A stretch of DNA of 21,756 nucleotides, from positions 1 through 21,756 of the forward strand of contig CAYJHH010000038.1 in NCBI GenBank assembly GCA_964369995.1, written 5' to 3'. The translations under genes were made by a program, and so were the position numbers. The notes under the pieces were generated by a model that saw nothing but the letters and a program-made list of their open reading frames with translations, ran no database searches and was not told where the DNA came from. This document shows positions 1 to 7,738 of the stretch, one piece after another. Source of the DNA: CAYJAD01 sp964369995 (GTDB lineage: Bacteria > Desulfobacterota > Desulfovibrionia > Desulfovibrionales > Desulfovibrionaceae). Positions within the stretch are counted from its first letter, which is position 1, and the number at the start of each line of letters is the position of its first letter.

Positions 1-68
1 AAATCCAGCCCTGTGGGGCGCTGCGTATATGGCTAAAAGCAAATTTTAGTTTTTTATTTTTGTTTTTA

Positions 69-120
69 AGGGGCGGGAACTTTTTGAAAAAAGTTCCCGC
101 CCCTCGAAGGCTTCGCCTTC
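69..120. repeat. GC-rich double stem-loop, REP-like element
   Basis: Bases 69-84 pair perfectly with 89-104 (16 bp, core ggggcgggaac) around a 4-base loop. Directly after it, gaaggc at 106-111 pairs with gccttc at 115-120. A T-rich tract lies on the left side, which is the wrong side for a classical intrinsic terminator on either strand. I therefore read it as a REP-like or mRNA-end-protecting palindrome rather than a standard terminator. Whether it recurs elsewhere in the genome cannot be seen here. Confidence 0.55.
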
Positions 121-252
121 TCACCCCACCCTCAAAAACTTTCTATGGCCATGACATATAATCTTCGTACACCATTTCTATGGCAACGATAGAAAAATTT
201 TGCCATGAGATGCGCCCATATAAAGAGCGTTTTGCGGAGATGGGGGGAGTTT

Positions 253-304
253 GAGGGGGGAAGAGGCGGTTTTGGGTTCTGGCAAAAGAGCCTCTTCCCC
301 CCTC
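253..304. repeat. Hairpin element copy 1 (15-bp perfect stem)
   Basis: gaggggggaagaggc at 253-267 is perfectly complementary to 290-304, with a 22-base loop that itself contains ttttg and caaaa (270-274 with 283-287). The right half of the element, about 270-311, is repeated with one base change at about 370-412. The flank is not T-rich in the right orientation for a textbook terminator. Confidence 0.6.
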
Positions 305-356
305 ATAAAAAACAAAATAAAATAAAAAAACAAAACCTAATTATGAGCTATTTATA

Positions 357-404
357 GGGGAAGGGGCAGTTTTGGGTTTTGGCAAAAGAGCCTCTTCCCC
401 CCTC
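357..404. repeat. Hairpin element copy 2, possible terminator of the glycogen gene
   Basis: ggggaaggggc at 357-367 pairs with gcctcttcccc at 390-400; the one non-Watson-Crick position is a G-U pair in RNA. It is a near-copy of the element at 253-304 and lies 36 bases downstream of the stop codon of the minus-strand synthase-phosphorylase gene, so it could end or stabilise that transcript. On the minus strand the stem is followed by tataaatag, not a clean U-tract, so termination is uncertain. Confidence 0.5.
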
Positions 405-439
405 ATAAAAATAAAAAGCGTTTATATTACAGTTACAAC

Positions 440-3400
440 TTAAGCCCACAGTACCAAGCGGGTATCAAGTGGGGAGAACAGGTCAATATTAAAGGGTACA
501 GCGCGCACGCCATAGGAGTGGTGGCCGTTTTCCGTAATGGTAAATTCTCCGGTAAACAGGAGGTGTCCAGATTCTAGGTGCTCTTTAAATTTGAGCGGAT
601 GAATTTGGGGTTTTCCTACAAAGTCATAGAGTTCACTGCGCCCCACCACATATTCCACGCGCAGGGCTTGCGGATCCATTTCGCAGGGGTTGAGGGTTAC
701 AAGGATGCGTATTTTTTGCCCCACGTAGAGGGTTTCATTTTCTACGCCTTCAAAGGTTACTTCATCAATGGTCACGCAGGGGAAGGAATTGGCAATGGTG
801 TATTTCCATTCAGCAATGCGTTTGGCCATGGCAAAGTCATCTTCAAAGAGATTATTTTTTCTGGCAGCTGTGGGTATATAGTAATCGCGCATATAGTCAT
901 TGACCATACGATGCGAACTAAATTGCGGGGTTAGGCTACGCATGGCATTGCGTGAAATTTCCAGCCATTGCTCGGGTAGGTTGTTGCTATTACGATCAAA
1001 ATACATGGGAAGAACGCTTTCTTCCAAGGTGGTGTATAAGGAATCTGCGTCGGCATAATCGGCTTGACCGTCCACATCGTGTAGATTTTTAATGACAGGG
1101 CCAATGGTCCAACCATTCTTTTTATTATAGCCTTCGCACCACCAACCATCGGAAATACTGAGGTTTAATCCACCATTGACCGAGGGTTTCATACCACTGG
1201 TACCGCTGGCTTCATTGGGCCGGCAGGGAGTATTTAACCACACATCGCAGCCGCGAGTGAGCAGACGTGATACAGACAAGCTGTAATCTTCCATGAAGTA
1301 TACGTGACCCACAAAGCGTTCATCAAGGGTGAACTTGACTATTTGCTTCATGATATCAATGCCATGTTGGTCTGCGGGGTGAGCTTTACCGGCAAAGATG
1401 AAGATCACGGGTCTTTGTGGATCTTTTAAAAGCTTTTGCAAGCGTTCTGCGTCGGCAAAGAGTAAGTTGGCGCGTTTGTAGGGCGCAAATCTTCTGGCAA
1501 AGCCAATGATTAAAGCATCGGGGTTGGTTAGCCCTGCACGCATGACTTGTTGGGTGGCGGGAGGTACATCTAAGGTTTTAAATATGCTTCCAAGGCCTTT
1601 ATCCACAGCGCGTAAGAGCTTTGCTTTTTCTATGCGGCGAATATCCCAGATTTTTTGTGCTGGAATGGTGTGGATTTTATCCCAAACTTCGGCCGATGGA
1701 GGGAGGTTTTCCCAGCCCGGCTCTAGGGTTTGATCCAAGAGGGAGCGCATGGGCGCCGATACGTATGAGGCCACGTGTATGCCATTGGTAACGGATTTGA
1801 TGGGTACTTCGGCTTGTGAATAGCCTTTCCATGCTGCCTGCCACATACCGCGAGACACATCCCCGTGCAGACGGCTTACGCCATTGGCTTTAAGGGAATA
1901 GTTAAGAGCAAGCACGGTCATTTCATACATATTACGGTTAGAGCCCACAAGGCGTCCCATATTTAAGAAATCCTGCATGGATAAGCCTATGCTTCCCGCA
2001 AAGTCGGCAAAATAGCGTTCCATAAGATCGGGGGCAAAGCGTTCATTGCCGGCATCCACAGGGGTATGTGTGGTGAAGACGCAAGAAGCACGTACGGCTT
2101 CGCATGCCACTTCATAGCTTAAGCCTGAGTGCATAAGGTTTCGGATGCGTTCCAAAATCAAAAATGCAGAGTGGCCTTCATTCATATGGTATACGGCGGG
2201 CGTGATTTGCAATTGTTGCAATAAGCGCACGCCGCCCATGCCGAGGAGCATTTCTTGGCGCAGACGACAATCACGGTCAGCCACGTAGAGCTGCGCGGTG
2301 GTTTTGCGGTCTTCGGGGGTATTGATGGGCATGTCGGTGTCCATCAAATACAATTTGATGCGACCTACTTGTACAAGCCATATCTGAGCATGTAGCATGC
2401 GTCCCGGTAAGTCAATATGCACCATGACGGGGGCGCCATCTTCTGTAAGTACGCGTTCCACAGCCATGGAGGCAAAATCGTTTTCTGTATAGACAGCAAG
2501 TTGTCCACCATCTGGGGTGAGTTTTTGACGGAAGTATCCGTTTTTATATAATAAACCAACGGCAACTAAGGGGATGTTTAAATCACTGGCGGATTTTAAA
2601 TGATCGCCGGAAAGTACACCAAGGCCTCCAGAGTAAATGGGGAGACTTTCGCAAATACCGTATTCTGTGGAGAAATAGGCCACAGGATTTTCCGCAGAAA
2701 GGATGTCTTCGGTGGTTTTGGCTTGTTCGCTCATGTAACTGCCAAATTTTTCGAGTAAATCATCCATTTTGTTTAAGAAATCAAGGTTTTCACTCAATTC
2801 TGTGAGTCGTGCTCCGCTTACATTGGCCAAAAGTTTTATGGGATTATGTTCTGAATTTTCCCAAATTTCTGCATCTATGGAAGAGAAAATTTCCCATCCT
2901 TCGGCTTGCCAGCACCACCACCAATTGGCCGCAAGGTCACGTAATCCTTTTAAGCGCTCCGGCAAGAAGGAAATGGCCATGAAGGAGCGTAAAATGGGCG
3001 TGACGGAAGAGGTGGCTTTAAGCACATGCTTAATGTCTCCGGAAAAGCCCAAGGCTTTACTATTACGCTCCACGGCTTTTTCTAAGGCATGGGTATAGGC
3101 TTGCTCATAATAAGGGAAAAACTCTTTCCAAGAGCAGTATTGAGCCAGATGGCGCGCAGCTTTGCGAGATTCTTTGAGGTCTTTTTCCGATAGAGAAATG
3201 GCCTTTAATGTGGTTTCGCGTAATTCTTTGAGTACTTCATCATAGGAGCGGAACTGTCGAGGTACCACATAGACGCCGCCGCTGATATTTTCTTTTTCTT
3301 GTATTTGGCGTGACCAAAGTCCAAAACCGGAAAGGTCTGTGGTGACGGTGGGTACAGCCCAGGCTACGCTTTCTTGTGGAGTATAGCCCCAAGGCTCATA

Positions 3401-4699
3401 CCACGATGGGAAAGCGCCAAGATCGCACGCACTTAAGGTTTGCTCATAGGTAAGATTTAGGAAACCATCATGACCATTTAGTTGCGCAGGAACAAAGATA
3501 ACCTGTACATTATTTTCGGCTTTGTTGGTTAAACCAAGGCGCATGCTGGCATTAAGAATGGGGTCATTGGGGCTGTCATACACATGGTGCGAGGTAATCC
3601 AATAATCATTGCGTGGCGGTTTTTTGTGCGGATCGCCGCTCACGGCATCGGGGTTAAAGCCTGTGTGACCGCCCATGACGGCAAAAAGCGCCACCACGTG
3701 AGTATCGGTGCCAGCCAAAGATTCATTGATACCGGCCAAAGCTTCTAGGAATACATCAAGTCCTTTGTTTCTAAATTCATAACGCCCGGAAATGAGGATA
3801 TACCGTACATTTTTGGGTAAGGGGCGGCGCAAAAGCTTTTCAATGGCTTTGGTCATTTGCTCGCGATAACCCATGATATCTTTGCGATTGCTGCTATAAT
3901 CGGGGATAACACGCATATCAAGGCCGTTTAAAGTCACCACATCGGGGGTGCGCGCCAAAAAGGCCGAGGCTTCCGTGGCGGTAAGGTTACTCACTGTGGT
4001 AAAGCAATCTGCTTCTCTGGCGGCGATTCTTTCCATGGAGCATTTAGCGGTAATATTGTGGTTGGTAGCTTCGCGTGCAGGATTAATTTTATACATTTGT
4101 TTGTATATATCGCGGCCTGTGCTGGCTAGGGCGCGGCCCAGCATGGTGGCATGGGTGGTAAAGACCGTCCCTATGGCCGGCGCTTGTTTTTTTGCCGTAA
4201 GTAAGCCTGCGCCGCACATCCATTCATGGAAATGTGCCACAGCATTATGGCCAGTGGGCTCCACAGTGTCTTTAAAAATGGCGGCAATGATTTCGCCGCA
4301 GACGGCACTGAACATGACAGGTTCTGCATAGTCCCAACCACCGGTCATGGAGTCTACGCCATAATTGCTCCATAATTCAAAAAGCAATTGGTTAACATTA
4401 AAGCGATCTTTAAAGCTTACAAGAATGGTTTTAGGCCGACCGGGGATGTTCCAGCGCCCCAAACGGCATTGGAAGTTATGCACAGCTAAAACCTTACGGA
4501 TTTCTTTCCAGCAAGGTTCATCGGTTTCTTCAAATTCGGCATTATTGCCAAGATCTGGTCCAAACATATAATATCTGTCTTCAAAGCTTTCCACAGCGTG
4601 CAGGGCTTTGCTGCTCACCACGGTATAAATACCGCCCACTTTATTGCAAACTTCCCAACTGACTTCAAAGCCAGTAGCTTGTTTCAATTCTGTATGCAT
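440..4699 (-). CDS. Fused GT3 glycogen synthase - GT35 alpha-glucan phosphorylase
   Basis: The 1419-residue protein joins two opposing activities of glycogen metabolism. Residues 1 to about 560 match the GT3 (eukaryote-like) glycogen synthase family: KVGGIYTV close to the N-terminus and the EX7E-type motif EPWGYTPQE at residues 435-443. Residues from about 575 (ANWWWCWQ near 593) to the end match the short alpha-glucan phosphorylase family. They show STEYGICESLPIYSGGLG, HMNEGHSAF, TTHTPVDAGNE, RRFAPYKR, and EASGTSGMKPSVNG with the expected PLP-binding lysine at residue 1171. By family knowledge the first half extends alpha-1,4-glucan from a nucleotide sugar and the second releases glucose-1-phosphate; both are cytoplasmic. 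The ATG at 4699 is preceded by gaggagg 4 bases upstream, a strong ribosome site. It is the last gene of the glycogen group, separated from the GH57 gene by 184 bases containing a 16-bp inverted repeat. No frameshift or stop lies at the domain junction, so the fusion appears genuine. Nucleotide-sugar preference cannot be read from the sequence. Confidence 0.93.
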   Translation of the reverse strand: MHTELKQATGFEVSWEVCNKVGGIYTVVSSKALHAVESFEDRYYMFGPDLGNNAEFEETDEPCWKEIRKVLAVHNFQCRLGRWNIPGRPKTILVSFKDRFNVNQLLFELWSNYGVDSMTGGWDYAEPVMFSAVCGEIIAAIFKDTVEPTGHNAVAHFHEWMCGAGLLTAKKQAPAIGTVFTTHATMLGRALASTGRDIYKQMYKINPAREATNHNITAKCSMERIAAREADCFTTVSNLTATEASAFLARTPDVVTLNGLDMRVIPDYSSNRKDIMGYREQMTKAIEKLLRRPLPKNVRYILISGRYEFRNKGLDVFLEALAGINESLAGTDTHVVALFAVMGGHTGFNPDAVSGDPHKKPPRNDYWITSHHVYDSPNDPILNASMRLGLTNKAENNVQVIFVPAQLNGHDGFLNLTYEQTLSACDLGAFPSWYEPWGYTPQESVAWAVPTVTTDLSGFGLWSRQIQEKENISGGVYVVPRQFRSYDEVLKELRETTLKAISLSEKDLKESRKAARHLAQYCSWKEFFPYYEQAYTHALEKAVERNSKALGFSGDIKHVLKATSSVTPILRSFMAISFLPERLKGLRDLAANWWWCWQAEGWEIFSSIDAEIWENSEHNPIKLLANVSGARLTELSENLDFLNKMDDLLEKFGSYMSEQAKTTEDILSAENPVAYFSTEYGICESLPIYSGGLGVLSGDHLKSASDLNIPLVAVGLLYKNGYFRQKLTPDGGQLAVYTENDFASMAVERVLTEDGAPVMVHIDLPGRMLHAQIWLVQVGRIKLYLMDTDMPINTPEDRKTTAQLYVADRDCRLRQEMLLGMGGVRLLQQLQITPAVYHMNEGHSAFLILERIRNLMHSGLSYEVACEAVRASCVFTTHTPVDAGNERFAPDLMERYFADFAGSIGLSMQDFLNMGRLVGSNRNMYEMTVLALNYSLKANGVSRLHGDVSRGMWQAAWKGYSQAEVPIKSVTNGIHVASYVSAPMRSLLDQTLEPGWENLPPSAEVWDKIHTIPAQKIWDIRRIEKAKLLRAVDKGLGSIFKTLDVPPATQQVMRAGLTNPDALIIGFARRFAPYKRANLLFADAERLQKLLKDPQRPVIFIFAGKAHPADQHGIDIMKQIVKFTLDERFVGHVYFMEDYSLSVSRLLTRGCDVWLNTPCRPNEASGTSGMKPSVNGGLNLSISDGWWCEGYNKKNGWTIGPVIKNLHDVDGQADYADADSLYTTLEESVLPMYFDRNSNNLPEQWLEISRNAMRSLTPQFSSHRMVNDYMRDYYIPTAARKNNLFEDDFAMAKRIAEWKYTIANSFPCVTIDEVTFEGVENETLYVGQKIRILVTLNPCEMDPQALRVEYVVGRSELYDFVGKPQIHPLKFKEHLESGHLLFTGEFTITENGHHSYGVRAVPFNIDLFSPLDTRLVLWA

Positions 4700-4762
4700 A
4701 CATCCTCCTCAAAGTTGTATGATGCCAGTTTAGTATTTTTATGGAAGGACAAAAAATCACGA

Positions 4763-4799
4763 TAAGCATTGTGGTATATACAGTATACCACAATGCTTA
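4763..4799 (-). terminator. 16-bp perfect inverted repeat, likely terminator after GH57
   Basis: taagcattgtggtata (4763-4778) pairs perfectly with 4784-4799 around a 5-base loop. On the minus strand the stem is followed after a few bases by a run of six T, so it can act as an intrinsic terminator downstream of the GH57 gene (stop at 4884). It would partly uncouple the synthase-phosphorylase gene from the upstream genes. The long, symmetrical, AT-leaning stem could alternatively be a protein-binding operator for the downstream gene. Confidence 0.55.
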
Positions 4800-4883
4800 A
4801 TTATTCTTGTTTGACTCAGCATTTCAAAGGCAGGATCTTGTGTACACAGAAGGCGAAATGAGAGTCTATTTGAGAGCTAAAAT

Positions 4884-6074
4884 TTAGGCTTTGTCGCCTT
4901 GTAAGCTTTTTTCAAAATCAGCTATGACGTTCATATAGTTAATATAAGCATCATAGGGTGATCCATAAGGGTTAAAGTATTTATGCACATCACCATCAGA
5001 AAACCACTTGGTGCACATATAATAAAAATGGTCAGAGGTTTGTAAGCGTCGCCAGGTTCTGAGTACGTTTTCATCACCCAAGGCGCGAACTTGCTCTTCT
5101 AAGCGATACACAGTTTCAATGGCATCGTATTGCATGTCATTGCCAAGCCAAGCGGTAAGGTCTCTTTCCGCATCGGCCCAGGAAATTTCTTGGGGAATAT
5201 CCAAGCGTGCCATGGGTGCTATGTTTTGCGCAGCTTCACTGGGAGTAATGAAGCGAAAGTTAGGGTTGGCCATAACTTGCGCAGGCAAGGCTCGCATGAA
5301 ATTAAAAATTCCTGTCTCTTCCCATTGATGCTCACCAAAGGTTTCGTAATCCATAAATAAGTTGATTATCTCTCCTTGTAAACCAGCAGTGTGCACCCAA
5401 TGTGAAAATTTTTCTGCCGTTAAAGGAAATTCCGGCCAGCCGCGATTGGAAAAACGGAAGGCTATGTCATCTGAAAGGCGATAATTTTTCAATAAAAGCT
5501 TTAAATCAAGGCAATTGGCTGGTTGGTACACCACATTGGGGCTACGCCAACCTAAAATATGGTCTACACCTTCGGTTAAGATGGCTTTATAGCCCATATC
5601 TTCTACCATTTTGGCAATTTTATTGCTGTAAATGAGCTCAGTATTGCGAAATACAGTGGGTTTTACGCCAAAGTATTTATCTAGCATGGCAGAATGCATG
5701 TCTATTTGCTGTTTAAATTCTTCGGGAGAGTATAAAGCAGCCAAGGAGTGAGCGTAGGTTTCAGAAAGCAACTCCACGCAGCCTGTTTTTACCAAATCTT
5801 GGAAAGATTGTAAAACTTCCGGTGCCCATTCGGCCAATTGATCCATGACCACGCCGGAAAGGGAAAAAGCAATTTTAAATTTTCCGTCATGCTCATGAAT
5901 AAGGTCCAATAAAACCTTGTTCATGGGTAAGTAGCATTTTCGCGCCACTTTATGCAAAATTTCTCTGTTGGCTTTATCATCTTCATAAAAATGATCATGA
6001 CCTAATTCAAAAATGGTATAATGGCGTAAACGGTAAGGCTGATGTACTTGAAAATAAAAACATAATGATGACAT
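4884..6074 (-). CDS. GH57 family alpha-amylase / alpha-glucan-acting enzyme
   Basis: The 396-residue cytoplasmic protein has no signal peptide. GH57 hallmarks are in order: FQVHQPYR at residues 8-15, a second block around SLSGVV (71-76), VFRNTELIYS with the probable nucleophile Glu146, and MDYETFGEH with the probable acid/base Asp242. About 400 residues is the size of the small GH57 amylase-like subfamily found in bacterial glycogen clusters; GH57 branching enzymes are usually longer. The exact activity (alpha-amylase, 4-alpha-glucanotransferase or branching) is not decided by the motifs. It sits 72 bases downstream of the GT4 gene on the same strand and is probably cotranscribed with it and with the debranching enzyme. 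The ATG at 6074 has ggga about 8 bases upstream. Confidence 0.88.
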   Translation of the reverse strand: MSSLCFYFQVHQPYRLRHYTIFELGHDHFYEDDKANREILHKVARKCYLPMNKVLLDLIHEHDGKFKIAFSLSGVVMDQLAEWAPEVLQSFQDLVKTGCVELLSETYAHSLAALYSPEEFKQQIDMHSAMLDKYFGVKPTVFRNTELIYSNKIAKMVEDMGYKAILTEGVDHILGWRSPNVVYQPANCLDLKLLLKNYRLSDDIAFRFSNRGWPEFPLTAEKFSHWVHTAGLQGEIINLFMDYETFGEHQWEETGIFNFMRALPAQVMANPNFRFITPSEAAQNIAPMARLDIPQEISWADAERDLTAWLGNDMQYDAIETVYRLEEQVRALGDENVLRTWRRLQTSDHFYYMCTKWFSDGDVHKYFNPYGSPYDAYINYMNVIADFEKSLQGDKA

Positions 6075-6146
6075 AGAACTTTCCCAACAAGTAAAAAATT
6101 AATAAGGCAATGGGCGAATAAAGCTTTTGCGTTGTACCATGGGCCA

Positions 6147-7691
6147 TTAATGTGTTCTTGCACAAAAATTGTAAACATCTATAAGTTTTGTGGCGGCGTT
6201 TTCCCAGCGTATATGTTGTAATTCTTCGTGGCATTGCTTGGTCATTTCTTTGGCAAGGCTTGGGTAACTGAGCACGGCACAAATTTTATCTGCCATGGAG
6301 CGTATATCCCAAAAGTTTACCTTGAGGGCATTTTGTACCACTTCCGCCACACCCGATTGGCGCGAAATAAGCACCGGTGTATCATAAGACATGGCTTCCA
6401 GCGGCGCTATACCAAAGGGTTCAGAAACGCTGGGCATAACATATAAATCGCTCATGGCATACATTCTGTCCACGTCTTCTCCGCGTAAAAAGCCTGTGAA
6501 GTGAAAACGACTGCCCATGCGCATTTGTGCCACCATGCGTACTATACGCGGCAGCATGTCACCGCTGCCTGCCATGATAAAACGCACATTGGGCATACGC
6601 GAGAGCACAAGCTTTGCAGCTTCCACAAAGTATTCCGGCCCTTTTTGATAGGTAATGCGTCCCATGAAGAGCACATATTTTTCATGGCTGTCATGGGTTG
6701 GAATATTAAGATGCGAGCGAGACTCCTCACGGGTGACGGCATTGTGTACCACCACTATTTTATCCGGATCAATGCCGTAAAGCTCGGTAATACGTGTTTT
6801 GGTATAGTGGCTCACCGTTACCACTACATCAGCTGCTTCCAGACCTGCGCGTTCTATGGCTGCCACTTCATAATTAAGATTGGTACCACTACGATCACTT
6901 TCCAAGGCGTGAATATGCACAATAAGAGGCTTGCCCGTCAGGTGTTTGGCCACAATGGCAGCAGGGCAGGTCATCCATTCATGGGCGTGAATAACATCAA
7001 TATGGCCAATGTCTAAACCAAGCACGCTTTGACTATAGCGAAAAACTTCTTCCATAAGGCCTTTACCATAGCCGCCATGTAAAGAAAGTACTGTATCCCC
7101 CTGCTCCCGGCGCGTATGCTTTTGCGTGCTTTTGATTACATGCATAAGCTGCGTACGCGCTTCTTCAGAAATCATGCCAGAGGCTTGCTTCATGAAGGTA
7201 AGCGGTGCGGTGCAAGGATCATATAAATATGATGTGCTACTTCCTGCACAGGTGCTTTGCCATTCTGCATAGCTTTGCGGGGTGGCATAGGCATGCAGTG
7301 TGGAATTCACAGGTTGAATGCGCAAATGCTTGTGCCATATCTCTTGCACTACCGCGGCGCCGCGGCTGGCGGTGGCTTCTTTTAAAAGATATTTTTCGTC
7401 AACACTGTGTACCCTATGTTGCGCTGCCATACCCTTAATGGGAGCAGACACAGGGCTGTGCTCCCATATCACTTCTTCTTCCTCATGACTCCACTGAATG
7501 CGGGTGCCTGAGGCTTGCTGCAAGGATAAACCTTGAGGGATGGATATTTTATCTTGTCCTTCCATACGCGGAAGCACAAAATTAATATGAACACCTTTTT
7601 CAGCCAAGGCACGGGTCATGCCATAGCAGGCTGTTCCTAATCCGCCGCTCATATAGGGGGGAAATTCCCACCCAAACATTAAAACTCGCAT
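6147..7691 (-). CDS. GT4 glycosyltransferase, glycogen synthase-like
   Basis: The 514-residue cytoplasmic GT-B glycosyltransferase begins with FGWEFPPYMSGGLGTACYG (residues 6-24), the glycine-rich nucleotide-sugar loop seen in starch and glycogen synthase-like enzymes. The C-terminal half has GRITYQKG (344-351) and the GT4 motif EPFGIAPLE at 424-432, with Glu424 and Glu432 forming EX7E. Residues roughly 55-225 are a poorly conserved stretch between the N-terminal loop and the IDVIHAHEWM block (231-240), longer than I expect for this family. In related clusters such enzymes are annotated as glycogen synthase or maltose-phosphate-type glucan synthase; donor and acceptor are not determinable here. 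It lies between the debranching enzyme (47 bases upstream) and the GH57 gene. The ATG at 7691 follows aaaggg with a short spacer. Confidence 0.87.
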   Translation of the reverse strand: MRVLMFGWEFPPYMSGGLGTACYGMTRALAEKGVHINFVLPRMEGQDKISIPQGLSLQQASGTRIQWSHEEEEVIWEHSPVSAPIKGMAAQHRVHSVDEKYLLKEATASRGAAVVQEIWHKHLRIQPVNSTLHAYATPQSYAEWQSTCAGSSTSYLYDPCTAPLTFMKQASGMISEEARTQLMHVIKSTQKHTRREQGDTVLSLHGGYGKGLMEEVFRYSQSVLGLDIGHIDVIHAHEWMTCPAAIVAKHLTGKPLIVHIHALESDRSGTNLNYEVAAIERAGLEAADVVVTVSHYTKTRITELYGIDPDKIVVVHNAVTREESRSHLNIPTHDSHEKYVLFMGRITYQKGPEYFVEAAKLVLSRMPNVRFIMAGSGDMLPRIVRMVAQMRMGSRFHFTGFLRGEDVDRMYAMSDLYVMPSVSEPFGIAPLEAMSYDTPVLISRQSGVAEVVQNALKVNFWDIRSMADKICAVLSYPSLAKEMTKQCHEELQHIRWENAATKLIDVYNFCARTH

Positions 7692-7738
7692 AATAACCCT
7701 TTAACTTTTGTAATCTCTAGCCTTTTCAAAGTATATAC

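Larger units (their letters stand above)
1..439. other. Gene-free intergenic region rich in palindromes
   Basis: No open reading frame here is convincing on either strand. The stretch holds a long GC-rich stem-loop (69-104) followed at once by a small one (106-120), and two near-copies of a larger hairpin element (253-304 and 357-404) separated by A-rich spacer. A short inverted repeat, tttctat and atagaaa around 175-197, is also visible. The left edge of the window may include the end of an upstream gene, but I could not identify one. The region lies downstream of the minus-strand fusion gene that ends at 440. Confidence 0.6.

Noticed and set aside
253..404. Possible minimal CRISPR-like repeat pair
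   Set aside because: There are only two copies, each internally palindromic over a long stem, with A-rich filler instead of spacer-like sequence and no cas genes.
6007..6282. Minus-strand frame of 91 codons overlapping the ends of the GH57 and GT4 genes
   Set aside because: It is out of frame with two well-supported genes and shows no recognisable protein features.
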